Assembly (NCBI GenBank): GCA_949752735.1
Contig: OX457039.1
Location: 26,118,420-26,182,419 of the forward strand
Source of the DNA: Lumbricus terrestris
Lineage: Eukaryota > Annelida > Clitellata > Crassiclitellata > Lumbricidae
Length of the DNA stretch: 64,000 nt
Direction of reading: 5' to 3'
Numbering within the stretch: position 1 is the first letter of the stretch; every line of letters starts with the position of its first letter. A program made the translations under genes and the position numbers. Below the pieces are notes generated by a model, which saw only the letters and a list, made by a program, of their open reading frames with translations, searched no databases and was not told the origin of the DNA. Of the stretch, positions 23,498 to 36,591 are shown one piece after another.

Positions 23498-24400
23498 CTT
23501 GACGAGGTCAAGGACAATTCCTGCGAAGACGCATCCAAGACCAGCGAGGAAGAATGGAATGACGATTTCGCCGATGATTCGAAGCGACGACTCCGTCTGA
23601 CTGTCGTCGAGCAGCAGAGGTTGGGTGTCTCCGGCGCCTGGAGATGGAGAATACTCTCGCGAATCGACGATCGACAGATTCATTTCAAGGTTGAAGTCCT
23701 GTGCACCGTTCGCACGTCCGCTGGCATCTCCCTTTGCGAGGTCGGAGGAGGGATCGGTGCAATGGTCTGCTGCTGCTGCAGTCGGTGCTTCTCTGATGAC
23801 TGGGATCGACTTCTTGTCGGATGGTCTCTGCCCTGAACCACGGCCATCGTCATCGTCATCACCGACCGCTGCTGCAGGGTAGTCATCACTTGGACGATGC
23901 TCACCATCCGTCGATAAGTCGACCAGCGAAGGGAGGCCACCATCGCCTCCTACGACCTGTGCCGCAACCGACGACGGGAGAGATGAGTCGAACGATGATT
24001 CTGGAATGGTTTGCGCTAATCCCATCTCTGACTCGGAGTCGAAGAAGAGGTTGATGAATCCGTTGCTATCTTCCGATACCTGCCTCACCAGACCTCCCTT
24101 CACCCGCGGAGGGACCCTCACCGACTTCTCCGAATGCCTTCTTCGTCTTCCTCGGCTTAACCGTCCAGACGACTTATCCTCTCCACCTCCTCCACCTACT
24201 CCTCCTCCTTCTCCTTTATCCAGCTCCTGGTCGATGACCGCAGCAGAGCCGCCACCTGTCGTCAGTGCACCGTACTGATCCATCTGATGTTCGAGGCCGA
24301 ATTGGTTAAGAGCGATCATTTCCGACTGCGTTGCAGTCGAAGGCCTCTCCCCTCCCACTCCTCCTCCAATTCCCATTCCACCCACTCCTCCTCCGCTCAT
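23498..24400 (-). CDS. SLC41A: SLC41-family Mg2+ transporter, exon 1 (N-terminal domain and start of first TM)
   Basis: This exon encodes 301 codons from ATG at 24398-24400 to a GTTAGT donor after DLVK. The first about 270 residues are a long, disordered cytosolic tail: Gly-rich blocks, an RRRRHSEK basic patch, acidic DDDDD and many Ser. It ends with a hydrophobic segment (IGEIVIPFFLAGLGCVFAG) whose PFFLAGLG..FAG..LD pattern is the first helix of SLC41 proteins. The exon continues in phase into the exon at 15332-15439. SLC41 proteins move Mg2+ across the plasma or mitochondrial membrane. The start codon could lie further upstream if a spliced 5' exon exists. The N-terminal tail is longer than I expect for vertebrate members. 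Confidence 0.85.
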
Positions 24401-25721
24401 CGTTCCCGGATCCGAGGAGGAAGAGGAGGGGGAGGGCCGTCATCCAGTGAACAGCGCACATCAACCACATCAACAGTAACTGTTCTTAGACGTCCAACTT
24501 ATGCTCTGCAGGACGCTCCTGCTCTTGCGAAGGCTCTCAACTTAGGCCACACGAAACACACACGATGATATAATCGCCAAAACGGTAACCAAGGCGATCG
24601 GTCACGCTGTAAATAAAACAGAAACCAAGGTAGCACACAACATCACATAAAAATAACCAATACAGATTAATACATAGACAATGTATACATCTTCCTATAT
24701 ACATGTATATATAATAATATAGGCGATGCAGGGTGGATATACATGCTGCAGGTGCGATGCTTCTTTGATGACGGGATCGATAATGCACGATGTGATAAAT
24801 AACATCTGTTTTTCTACGCAGTCATCATCGCGCGATTCTTCTGCGCTTGAAGACGCGATCTACATCAACGCCGCACATGCTGTCTTATTAGAAATGAAGA
24901 ACATGGCTGTCTTTAGTTCTGGCGCTATAGAAGTTGTCGTGTGTCGATATACGATGACTCGTGTCTCGTCGCAAGTGCTAAGCACACACAGGAATTTTCA
25001 TGAACGCATTTTCTGGCTAACATATGAGACGAAATGCATGATGTGGCTTTACTACAATAAATAAACTACTCGGTTGACCCTTGCGTTTCAGTAAAGAATC
25101 AAGAAACCTGCATGTCGTGCATGGACATTGGACATTGGACATTGTACATTGGACATTGTACATTGGACATTGGACATTGCACATTGGGCATTGGACACTC
25201 TCATCACTCTCGAATGTTTTGCAGGAGGGAAAACACAATTTCATGGTTTTTTTTAGCACGAGCTTGATAAATGAAATAAAGAACACGGGTATCATTCATA
25301 GCTCTAGGTTTCTAAATGCAAATTTATCAGTTCCACTCTCTGTAGGCCTATTATTTGTATTTGTATAATTTGTATCATTAGTATCAGTGGGATCATTGGT
25401 GTTATTGGTATCATTAGTATCATTGGTATCATTAGCGCTTTAATGAGAAGAAATTTTGTAAAAACTAAAATTAATAGTCAAAATAGGAGTCAATTCTCTA
25501 GGGTGGGACAAGTGCCCCTCTTACTCTCATCTGCGGGCGGCCACGTGCACGTGACAATACTTAAAGAGCATTTTGCAATTTATTTCAAATTTCTTTAAGT
25601 ACAAAAATCATTAAAAAATACCTCAAATCGTGACTTAAATGTTAAACCAGAATATTGTATAAATTGAAGCATCAGGCCTAGTTAGTCAGCATAAAATTAT
25701 AGCTTATTTATAGGCTGACTA
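24401..25721. other. Intergenic, upstream of SLC41-family gene
   Basis: Presumed promoter/5' UTR side of the SLC41 gene. Contains a 7-bp ACATTGG array (25127-25200) and a degenerate 9-bp GGTATCATT array (about 25376-25438). No supported gene. Confidence 0.4.
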
Positions 25722-26002
25722 TAGCTGGGGTAGCCGGCATTGCCCGGGAATTTTAGGATTCGGGCCGTTCCCCGCCAATCCCTCCCTCCGTCCCTCCCTC
25801 CATCCCACCGTCCCTCCCACTCTCCCACTGCCTCCCTCCCACCCACCCTTCCTCCCTGACCCCACCACACCCCACCACACTCCGACCTCCACCGGTACGC
25901 GACCCGGACTGGCAAAACAACTCTAAAACGGTGTCAACCGCTGCTTTTATGCGTATGGGACCGAAAACAAACACACAGACTTACTGAAATATATATATAA
26001 GA
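25722..26002 (-). mobile_element. Non-autonomous Helitron
   Basis: Minus-strand 5' end TCTTATATATATAT is preceded by A. The 3' side has the GC-rich hairpin CCCGGGCAATGCCGG followed by CAGCTAT (canonical CTAG with one change). A Helitron inserts between A and T and makes no TSD. The interior has a CCCTCC-rich tract and no gene. Confidence 0.75.
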
Positions 26003-29000
26003 TTCTGAGATCTCTCTTTACACGAACACGCCACAGCGAAGCGCAAGGGTCAATGGTGCAATGGATTGCCTCTTAAAAAGCAAGATTCAAAGCTAAGTTG
26101 GCCGAACGATGACTTAGCATGTTAGAATTTCAATTACTGAGATCATGACATTGTATACATCTATGGATGTACAAAGTGTACAATGCACATGTAGACTTTG
26201 ATGCCTTGCATAAATAAAAGTCCGTTGACTCGGTAGCCAATAATTCGTCATAGCCATGGTGCAAAGTTCAAACGAGCCCAACCCTTCATCATGACTAATG
26301 AAAACCAAGGACCATGCAGTAGCCTATGGTGTCTGCTTAAGACGTAGGGTCTATGAAGACAGGGGCAGAGGTCAGAGGTCAGAGGTCAGAGGGCATCACT
26401 CTCGTTACGTGGCAGCATGACCGACAGATGTGAGATGAACCAACTCGGGTTTCGATGACCTTTGCCCTCTGACTTGTCAGCAGACTAGGGCGTCTTAGAC
26501 AACACAATCAACAGCACAAGGACGAAGGGTCAATGTCGACGGGGCGGAGGGGAGCGGGGTGGGTGGGAGGGGCGGGATGAGATGGCGCAATGGATTTCCT
26601 CTTATAAAGCAAGATTCAAAGCTAAGTTGGCCGAAAATAAGTAGGCCTACACAGTTCAGTTATGCCTTTGCTTTTTTACAGATCTATTGCATATGGATCT
26701 GTATGAAAGTTTAGTTGCCAGTCCCAAGCCTGGATAATGGAGGAGGGCGACGCTATAGCCTTAATGACCTTTGACCTTTGTTATCACACTGCTTTCGTTA
26801 AACGGAAAACACTAAAATTATATAATTATATATTATATAATTATAAAATTATATATTATAGTTGTAGTAGTCTTCGCTCAAATACAACTTGCTTCTTTAA
26901 ACCAGACACGCCTTCGACAAGAATCCTAGCACACATACACACACATGCAACATGCAACTATAGTAGGCCTATAGTGTCTATGGTCATATCAGCCAAGTCG
27001 TACATATGTACACGCAAACCTGGTCAATAATTATCATGACGGTGTGTTACCTAATTTCGGTGTCTAACTTACATTTGACATAATATTGCAGATTCAAGTC
27101 CAGAAAACCGGTTGTCCGGGTTTCAGCACACGAATAAATATGATCTCAGAAATTTTAAATCGTAATCGTAATCGTAATCTCGAGACTTCTACAGCGCCCA
27201 CAAAAGCCAAGTCGCGGGAACCAGCTTATTCACAGGCGCTCAATCAAAACAAAATCGATAGGCAGCGGGTCAAGTCCGGAGAGTCAGGCAGGCAGATAGA
27301 TGGACGACTAAGGTGGGTGATGTTTAGAGTTGAAGTGGCGGGGGATGTGAGGAGAAGAGGAAGAATCAGGATAGGATTTTTGAAAGAGCAATGTTTTCAG
27401 TTTTGAGTGAAAGACCTGTGGGGAGATAGCGAGAGGTGGAGTTTTGGTGAGTTCGTATGATGGGTCGGAAGTTTGCCGAATTGCTGGCGGAAGTTTGTTC
27501 CAGAGAGGTGGAACGGCAATGGCTATGGGCTAAATACAGATCTAAAATCAACTACAATGTGTCAACAATAGCCTATCAGTTTTCCTGTGTTGTACATACT
27601 GTGGGCTCTAAACACTGCACGCACATAGATACACATAGGCCTAGATACGGTTGTTGCCATGGCTACATCCCATGCAAACATGACCCAGGATATGCGGGGT
27701 ATATATCTGGTTATCAGCCGTAATATTACATTTTGTCAAATGTATCCATCGAAAATCTGCTTTTATTTGACTTACCGTTCATTGCGATGTGTTGCGTGAT
27801 TCATGCGACTTTAACACTTCCCGGCTACATGTTAGGCTCACTATAAATGCACCACATGATAATAGTTGCACACGTTGTCAGTCGATGCTAAATAAACAAT
27901 GTGAACCGGACAACACAAGCAGAGTAGACCTACGCAATACGCAATACGCAATACGCAATACGCATGGGCAGAGCCTCGTGCGTCTCAGTTGCACCCATGC
28001 GCCGCCGCCGCCATCGCCGCCGCCGCCGCCGCCACCGCCGCCGCCACCGCCTCTTTCGCTTCCGATCTCCTCGCTTCTTCTCTCAGCGCAGACGATTGCA
28101 TAAATCTCAACTAATTCAAATGAAATCCAGCGACGCAGAGAATGAACTGATTTGATTACAGTTAACCCTTTCCTATCAGCCGCGCAATCTCGAAATCCTT
28201 CTCCATGTATACAATGCAGCTATCAGTCTGAATCCAGTTGCTATAGCCGCTCCTCCTGCTCTGTTCTGCTCTGCTCTGCTCGTGTTCTCTGCAGCTGCTG
28301 CGCTGATGAAGGTTAATCAGACTATCGACGGCTTGCCGCAGCCCAGCTGTCTTCATGTCCGTCTGCCTGTCCGTCTGCCTGTCCGCCTGCCTGTTCGTCT
28401 GTCAGTTTGTCTGTACGTCTATCTGTCCGTCTGTCTGCCCATCCATCCGTCTGTTCGCTCACATGCGGTAGTCGGCTGCTTTAAATAAACCGGGAGCAAC
28501 GTGTTACAACAGAGGCAGCGTTTCGCACCCAGTAGGCTACCGTATCGCATAGTTTCGACTGGATGCGAGAAATCATCCTAGATCGCATTGCGCAAAATAA
28601 GAATCTGAAGACAAGTAGTAGACCCGATCAGTATTGTGTAGGTACAATGCAATAGCCTACAGCTGTAAATTGACAAATCCTCTTCTCACGAAATAGCTTA
28701 TACAGGTAGGCCTATTCATTGAAATCATTAAGAACCACAAGAAGACTGGAACGTCTGGGAGATATGTAGGTTTCATACAAGGTAGAGTGCAAGTCCAGCT
28801 AATTGCATTGGTCCGTTCAACTCCGTTGCTGCAACAAGTTTATGATACTTAATTGTAGGCAGAGTATCTTGTTCCTTCGCGTTATAGAGCGTGCGGATCG
28901 CGGTCCGCCGCCGAAGGCTGGATTTACCAATAAATTTGAATCCCTGGCTACATAGGCGTAAGGGAGAAAATATGCCTAAATCCATGGGCGGAGTTTGGTT

Positions 29001-30838
29001 TCCGTTTTTGGAGGGGCTAAAAAAGAACTTGGGAAGAACTTGGGATTTGTTGGGGGAGGTGGTTAAAGAAAAGAAAAGATAGCGTTTACACGGTAAAAAA
29101 ACTGAATCTGGGTCTTCTTGGGGGCTTAGCCCCCCTAACCCCTGATAAACTCCGCCCATGAGGTAGATACATATAGACCTACTAAGTTACTAACCCATTC
29201 AGATGCAGAAAATAAAAATGAAGAAAAACTAAGCGACTAAATAAGCCCAATGGTTTCAACTGTTTTGGTTTGGTAAGAGACCATAGTTGTGTTGTAGGCC
29301 TAATTCGAACATAAAAGGCTATATGCAGTAGTGCGAACCAACCATTTTAACACTAATTAATCTATAGGGTGTCACTGAACTCAATGGTGTACTTCGTGAG
29401 GGATGTGAAGGCCTACTATATGCACAATTCCGAAGGGAAAATTTTCCCTCCCCCACATCTATAAACAGATTTACGGCCCTGCTCAGCATGTTCACCCTTG
29501 GTCCTCAGTTTGTCTGTTCAGTTTGCACCCAATTTCTCCTCAGCAAGTCCATAGTCTGTCCTCGTCTTGTACTCAATTTGTCTTCAGTTTGTCCTCAACA
29601 AGTCCATAGTTTGTCCTCAGTGACGTAGCTAGCCTTTCATGGGCCCGTGTGCAAAGGTCCCGCGTGGGCCCCTGCCTGGCCTTGTAGGCTTGTAGGCCTA
29701 ATTAATTAATTCATTTTTATACCGGTATCTTTGTGTTCTTGCAGTCAAGATCACCCAAACTAATCAATGGCATTCGCTATCAGACCTAGCACATGCAATA
29801 CAACTCACTGACAGATTAAAGGCTGCACGAATGAGACAGATAAGTTAAATTGTCAAATGCCTAAAGGCATTGATTTCTCAATCGAATTTAAAATCTATCA
29901 CGCTGCAGTGTGTTCTTGACGATAAGCCGATGATAATTACTCACATATGACAGGCAAAATTAAAGAGCATGCAATAGCTCGCGGTCTGCTTTGACTGAAA
30001 AATATATAGTCTAGTGCCACGATTCATTTTAGTGAACTTATTATAAGTAGGCCCAGTCCTACTAATAGGCTTATACTTTAAAAATGTCATCACATCATAG
30101 AGTTTTCTTCACGCATTTTGTTCAGTAAAATTCAATCATCTATAATATTCAGGTACATGACTTGCAATTTGCACACAAAGAACGACACAATGATAAATTT
30201 TTCATTGTACATGTATACCTAAAAATAAGTTTAGCAATAATCCTTGCAAGTGGAGAAATAGAGGCAACTATAGATACGTGATTGTTTAGGACCTTGATCC
30301 ACACTAAGTCTTGCTCAATTTGGTATCTCCCTGATTCTGGAGTGAGAGCTGAGAAATGTTGAGAGCAGTATATGCCAGTTTGAGCATTGTAGAAAGATAA
30401 CTGGGGCTAGGCCAAGTGGTGCTGGGTTGTGAAAAGGTGAAAACATGATTTGACTATGCGACTCTATAAGAAAGACTATATAGCGAGGGTTTTGTAGATA
30501 AACATGAGAAGGAAGAGCATTCCAAACGGAGGAGGAAGCTGCAACGGTAAACGAACGAGGAACAAAGACAATAAAAATTTATGTTGTGTAACACGAACTT
30601 TGCATCAGATGCTGTTCAAAGATAGGAGCAAAACTTCAACAGATAGGACTACGGAAGATAAGAATAACGCCATAAATTCGCACGTGCTCTGCACATGACG
30701 ACTGCAAGCGCGTCGCTCACAGATAGGAGGCCAGTGTAGAGATCGAAAAGCATGTCTCATATCATGGTCTCGGTACGAGTTCGCAGGCCACAGTCTTGCA
30801 GCAAGCTGCATTGTTTTAGTTCATTGAAGCCATGGAAT
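26003..30838. other. Intergenic, no supported gene
   Basis: A tRNA-like 60-bp segment (TGGTGCAATGGATTGCCTC...GATTCAAAGC) occurs at about 26043-26105 and 26577-26640. There are CAATACG repeats (27935-27962), a CCG tract (28000-28050), and an unpaired hAT-like end (CAGTGACGTAGCTAGC, about 29620). A CATGGGCGGAGTTT inverted pair at 28983-29160 looks like a small MITE without a clear TSD. Confidence 0.4.
28983..29160. mobile_element. Small MITE-like inverted-repeat element
   Basis: Ends CATGGGCGGAGTTT / AAACTCCGCCCATG, with an internal GGGGGCTTAGCCCCCC palindrome. No matching TSD, so the boundary is uncertain. Confidence 0.55.
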
Positions 30839-31093
30839 CAGTAGCGTAGACAAAAGGGTTTCGGGGGTTAAACCCCCCCCATTGATCTAGGGAAAAGTTT
30901 TTTTAAAGGTCATTTATCCACTTAAATAGGAAAAGACCAAAACAATTGCTTGTAGTAACAATTGTTTTCTTACTTTATTCCCTTTGTTGCTTTATTCCCT
31001 TTTTATTTACTGTAATACTGTTGAGTTGGTGTCAGAAATGGCATCCGGCCAGGCAACCCCCCGCCCCATCATAAATTCCTGGCTACGCCACTG
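30839..31093. mobile_element. hAT MITE (255 bp)
   Basis: TIRs CAGTAGCGTAGACA and CAGTGGCGTAGCCA (right, reverse complement). TSD CATGGAAT at 30831-30838 and 31094-31101. Non-coding. Confidence 0.93.
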
Positions 31094-31101
31094 CATGGAA
31101 T

Positions 31102-31950
31102 ACAGCGCTTCGGTCGCTATTCTGCATCAGAATAAAGCAGTTTATTATTGCTTAAGCCATATTGAGTCGAGAGTAGAGCGAAGTTGTCGTGTTCTGCTGA
31201 TGTGAAGCACGCCCCCAGATGAAAGACAGCTCTGCCACTATTCAGAGGTTAAGCGAAAGTGTTGAGTCAATTATAATTCCAGAATTTCGAACACTAGATG
31301 GGAGAGAGACTCGAGAGGAGAAAAGAGGAAGTCTTAAATCAAACAGTGATTAAATCTTACGCAACAGCGTGTGGTTGTCCGTATCCATCAGCGGCGGAAG
31401 GAAGGAAGAGCGGCTCTGTTCAAAAGCCGGTGTCGCGTGACAGAGTATCCCCTCAAATTCTCCCCCCCACTGGAGACTCTATTTCGAGACGGATTCTCCC
31501 TCCGTGGATTGGTTTCAGAACATATTTGGTCCCAGGAGACTACATTCTGAAATAAAGTCTCTGAAGGGGACAGAATATAAAGGCCTATCATCCTCAGCTG
31601 ATATAAAGTCACACCAGTTCAGCGTGAAATTGTAGACCATAAAATTTATAGACCAGCCTAAGCAGTTTAAACCGTCAGTTTTTCGTTGATGAATTATTTA
31701 ACAAGAACATACGTTCCCAAATTATTGACATTTATAATCAGAAAAATTTATTCCAATACAGAGTTTCCGCCAGAGGGAGACTCTGTTTCAGAGGAAAACG
31801 TTTTTATCATGACACCGGCGCCAAATATCAATTGATCGATGATGCGGTTGCTGCGGTGCATGTGCAGGCGAAGAGAACGACGGCCGAGTGTGGCGCCGTT
31901 CATCGCTTATGATTCTGCAGCCCATCATCATACACTGACTCTATGCTGCT

Positions 31951-31981
<31 letters not shown>

Positions 31982-32151
31982 CTGCTGCTGCTGCTGCTGC
32001 TGCTGCTACAGGTGTTGCGCTGCTCTGCACCAAACAGACGCTCACTCTCCTGACATAATATTATGCACTGTGCATTTTATGCAGATATAAAGGTTCGCTG
32101 AAACACGCAGTCTAATAAATTATTTTTTCAGCTGTAGGCCTATGTATCTAC
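31102..32151. other. Intergenic with (CTG)n/(ATG)n tract
   Basis: Composite CTG-ATG-CTG microsatellite at about 31944-32008. No gene. Confidence 0.4.
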
Positions 32152-32159
32152 ATTGTATG

Positions 32160-33636
32160 CATGGGCGCCCGCACATAGGGGCAAGGGGGGCATTTGCCCC
32201 CCTGGAAAATTGGCATCTATGTTTTTAACTACTACTTTTGGGTTTTTAACAAATTTCTTTGCATTAATGCGCCAGAGATACGAGTGATACAGGCAGTGAA
32301 AGTCATAAATGTGCGTTTAGAGATCTCTATAGAAAAAAACATGCCCTTATAACTTTCTGCCTTGCATGTTCAAGCTATTTATAAAAACGTAACAATGACC
32401 ATTGGCTTTCAACCGTCCTGCGGGCACCTATCAAACAGCAGGTTTATCGATTATGGTCTGCTTGAGTGGAATCTAGCTGTAGTGCAAATAATCAAAATTG
32501 CAAAAAAATTAAATACTAATGCAAAATTTTTAAAATGTCTCAAAGTACACTGAAATTACATCAGGGCGATCTGCTTATTCACCAGCATTGTAATTATATA
32601 AACCAAATCTGCTATAAGCCAAGCTCCACTATGTCCATTTTGCAAGCTGACAGTACAGAATTCAGGGAGGTCAAACTGTGGATAAACTTGGATAAGGGGC
32701 TCTGGTTATCGTGCCTCGGAATTTACACCCAAAACTGACAAAGAGATCTGTTCAAAAGAATTGATACCCACACTCATCTGATCCTCGGATCCTCCATCTT
32801 CTAAAATGACACCCGAATTAACAGTCACTCTGGCCCTCTGGGTATACCAGACTCGGACCTCTTTCTGACTAACTTTGGAATAGGCTTCTGACTCTATGCT
32901 GCACATGTGAAAAAGCTGGTGCCCTGCGAGTGGCTTTGAGTGGCGCTTTAGAAGCAGCTAGAGGAGTACTCGCCCCATGAAAACTGACACCAATTTTCGT
33001 TCTTTTATTCATTCGTTCATTCTATGGACTTATATAGCGTACCTTTAGGAAACTACTTTTTAACATCTACTTTTTGATTTTTAACATCTACTTTTTGATT
33101 TTTAACAAATTTCTAAGGAAACTATTCGTATTAAAAATTATACATAAAAAAATTAAACTGAGATATTTGCATTTTTCTTCTATCCTCTGTGACCCCGGGC
33201 ATTATCTTCTTCCACCTGAACGTGTAACTGGTTACTCCCTTAGGCCCCGATCACACAATCTTGAAATACCACGTTGTGATTCGTTGATTGCAAAGGGATT
33301 TATCACCAGAATGTTAGGCCTATATAGTTAGCTTGTTTGTCGATGATAGTTTAGTAATTATATTATATTTAACTTTTGATTATAATTTGTACATTTTTAT
33401 TACCTATTATTACTTGTTATAATGATGTTCTGTGTCCCATTGTGCGTTTGCAAGTGGAGTAATAAAGAAAATACTTACTTACTTACTTACTTTATAAGAA
33501 ATCTCTTTGAAAAATACCCGTACCGGTATTCTTAGTTTCCAGCTCTGCATTTTTCAAGCTATTGCTACTAAAAATTTTAACCGTGACTATCAAATTTTTT
33601 CCCCCCTCCCTGCAAAAATTACTGCGGGCGCCCATG
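32160..33636 (+). mobile_element. 8-bp-TSD DNA transposon, CATGGGCGCCCGCA family, copy 2
   Basis: TIRs CATGGGCGCCCGCA. TSD ATTGTATG at 32152-32159 and 33637-33644. Colinear with copy 1 except for a LINE 3' insertion at about 33173-33493. Non-coding. Confidence 0.93.
33173..33493 (+). mobile_element. LINE 3' end nested in the copy 2 transposon
   Basis: Absent from the colinear position of copy 1 (about 20602). Encodes a LINE RT C-terminus (YSLRPRSHNLEIPRC, then FITRML) and ends AATAAAGAAAA with a (TACT)n tail. 5'-truncated. Confidence 0.75.
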
Positions 33637-33644
33637 ATTGTATG

Positions 33645-33914
33645 CTATAGTCTATGGATAATGGCCACCCGGCAGAAACGTCAAAGTTCAATAATTCTGC
33701 TTATATCAGAATTGCATTGTGAATTCTCTCCGATTGCATATTAATGCAATTGTCTTGATCAAATATACTGCACAGGTCTCTGAAAATATAAATGGCTATA
33801 GTTCCTTCAAAATAACAAAGTCCATTAAGCTTATAGTCTCAGTTTCGAGTTAAACTGCGAGTAATTTATGCATTATTATAATTTCGGTAGATACATACAA
33901 TGCTTGTATGTGTG
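33645..33914. other. Intergenic spacer
   Basis: No gene seen. Confidence 0.4.
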
Positions 33915-34159
33915 TATTATTTATTTGTTTGTTAATTTATTTCTCGCATTTGCTATAGCGCCCCTTCAAGTTCATTACTCAGAGTCAGAGGCGCTCCCGA
34001 CTGCAGCGCGGACACTGCATCGAAGTTTCACACCGAAACACACGAGCAATTGCGAGTGAAGGACTTGCTCAAGGTCCCTACGCGGCAGCTTGAGGTGGAT
34101 TCGAACTTGGAACCCTCCGGTTTCAGGGCATCGAACCCAACACTACACCACCACGCCCC
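33915..34159 (-). mobile_element. tRNA-derived SINE with LINE-like 3' tail
   Basis: On the minus strand it starts GGGGCGTGGTGGTGTAGTGT (A-box-like) and has the B box AGTTCGAATCC about 45 nt later. A CCTTGAGCAAGTCCTTCAC core follows, then GGGAGCGCCTCTGA...GGGGCGCTATA and an (AAAT)n tail. The last block is the 3' end of the LINEs at 14095 and 62773. Confidence 0.85.
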
Positions 34160-34197
34160 ACATGCATATATACTTATATATATGTAAGTATTATTAC

Positions 34198-34580
34198 AGG
34201 GCGGATCCAGGGGTAAATCCGGCCATGACCCCATTGAGAAATATGCACAGGACGTGCCACCTCCCCCCCATCAGGTTCGTACAGGTTCGCAATCAATTCA
34301 ACGGGGGGAAAGGTCATCAGATAATTTGGCGGATGGAAATGATGGTAGATCTATAATTATTTCTCATGCATGACATTTCGACCAAATGACTAAAACAGGT
34401 CATCAGATATTTTTCCGCCAAAGACCAAAGACTAACAAAAATTTGTCCGACCAAAGACCAAAAATTTTGGCCTCTCCCTTTGAAAGAGTCGGCAGCGCTT
34501 CTGAGCAAACCTCTTGAACAAGCGCTATAAAATCCTTGACTGACTGACTGATTGAATGAATGAATGAATGAATGAACGAA
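34198..34580 (+). mobile_element. hAT-like MITE left end, followed by a LINE/SINE 3' tail
   Basis: Left end CAGGGCGGATCCAGGGG. The interior has AGGTCATCAGAT and GACCAAAGAC modules seen in other MITEs here. At about 34480 it meets GGCAGCGCTTCTGAG..AAGCGCTATAAAATCC and (TGAC)n(TGAA)n tails, i.e. the same LINE 3' end. The right MITE terminus is not seen. Confidence 0.5.
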
Positions 34581-35166
34581 TGAATGAAGAATCACACCAT
34601 CCGCATGCAGGCTCAGACCACAAATATTGTTGTCAGATACAATGAAGAATTGCATCCAAATAGAATATGAAGGACAAGACTTAGTATTGAAGTATCAACC
34701 AAAGCGAAGAGCTTCTATGACTAATCAATGCGATCAGGACAATCATAGGACCAATGATTTGAAATCAAATAGAGGCAGTCGCAGCGAATAGGTACTACGT
34801 TTTAGGTAGGCCTACTTATTTAGGGTATATCCTATACCTGCTTTGTCCGCTACGATGGAACCACGCAATACATTTGAAGCAACGATTGAAATGGACACAA
34901 GAGAAATAAGATGGCTGCTACGATTCGACCGATTACGAAGGGAGGCACCGTCGCATCAGACCATCGAACCTGCACCAAATTTCACAAACTCGATTTCATT
35001 GCAACAATCAAGGATACTTAAAATCAATCAACTTATTTTAATCATTTGGTGGAAATGTTTTCGAGGTTTATTGCAAAATTCGATGTGGAGCTGAACAGGC
35101 GAAAAGCTATCGCCCCCGCGGCCGCCGCCGCCGTCGTCGTCGTCGTCTTCGTCGTCATCGTCGTCG

Positions 35167-35198
<32 letters not shown>

Positions 35199-35579
35199 GT
35201 CGTCGTTGTCTTCCATGCATGCAATGTTCTTTCTTGTCCTTTGACATAAAAATGTGCAACGGAAGGAAACTGACGATCGACGAATATCGTCTTCTCTAAG
35301 CGCCAACCGTTAATTTCAATTTTTCTCAATTAAAATCTCTTTATATGTTAAAAACTGGAATGTGCATTCCAGTCATATGGCTCTTTCATTTGTAGCCTAC
35401 AGTTCCTGGATTTGTTCTTGGATCTATTTGTTCTTCATCTGCTCCTCCAACCCATTCGTTTGACTTATGAAAAACGACCTCAGTTGGTTGTCACATACTA
35501 GCGACATCAACTATATTCATATCTCTAATCTCTCGGAAATGAATTGTTTCGACGTCTGCAGCTTGAGCAGTGAAGCAAT

Positions 35580-35632
<53 letters not shown>
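35580..35632. repeat. (CGG)n microsatellite, about 18 units
   Basis: Uninterrupted GGC run between ATG- and CACATG-flanked sequence. Confidence 0.95.
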
Positions 35633-35634
<2 letters not shown>

Positions 35635-36356
35635 ACATGACCAGGTGTTGCTTCTGCTTCTGCTTGATTAATGATACAAGTCGAAAGATCCACACATGAC
35701 AAACTCAGCAATACACACACATACATATATACATTGTATGTATCGATCGACAAAAATATGATCTATGAATTGAGCAACAACAGATGCATTCATTGACAGA
35801 GCGTTTGTATAAAATATGATCAGCCATCCGGAGATAAATTCCTTTCGCCGCCTCTGCATAATAAGTTACACAACTGCGCAAAAAATATGATAATGAAACA
35901 ATGTCAACTAACCAGTGTATAGTGGTAGACAACAGGTCATCTAGCGCTGCAGGTATTTGGTGCCCATGGAAACCAATTGACCGGACCACGTTCTGATTCG
36001 GAAGAGGGCAGTGACTGCTGGTCAACGCACCATGGGATGCACGTGCAAATGATGATGGGGAGGATGGTCAAGGTGGCCAAGACTGGATCGTCCAGATGCG
36101 ATTGCAGCAGCAGCAGCAGCAGCTGACGTCAACCGCAGCAGCAGCAACAGCAGCAGTGGCCGTTCACGTCGATGCAGATGCCATTAGCATGGCCAGAGGA
36201 TGAGGAAGATGAGGAGGAGGATGAGGAGGAGGAGGAGAAGGATGAGGAGGAGGAGGAGGAGGTGGAGGAGGCAGGTCCAACGCCTCCATGTACGCTACCT
36301 GAGAAGGCACGTTGCCTTTCATCAGCCCCACCACTATAAGTGAATCGACCGCTGGT

Positions 36357-36530
36357 CCGTCCGTCCGTCCGTCCGTCCGTCCATCCGTCCATCCGTCCGT
36401 CCATCCGTCCGTCCATCCGTCCGTCCATCCGTCCGTCCTTCCATCCGTCCGTCCTTCCATCCGTCCGTCCGTCCGTCCTTCCGTCCGTCCGTCCATTGGT
36501 CCGTCGGTCGGTCGGTCGGTCGGTCGATCG
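36357..36530. repeat. (CCGT)n/(CCAT)n/(CGGT)n tetranucleotide array
   Basis: Runs of GTCC with CCAT and CTT variants, ending in CGGT units. Confidence 0.92.
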
Positions 36531-36591
36531 GACTCAAGACGTCGACCATGAATAATTTATTGGAAACGTCGGGTGACCGGTGTCTGTGCAT

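Noticed and set aside
23435..24568. Plus-strand frames opposite the SLC41-family exon
   Set aside because: Antisense shadows; the minus strand has the recognisable first helix and an in-phase second exon.
26043..26640. Two possible tRNA genes
   Set aside because: A- and B-box-like words are present but no cloverleaf can be drawn; more likely old SINE heads, too weak to assert.
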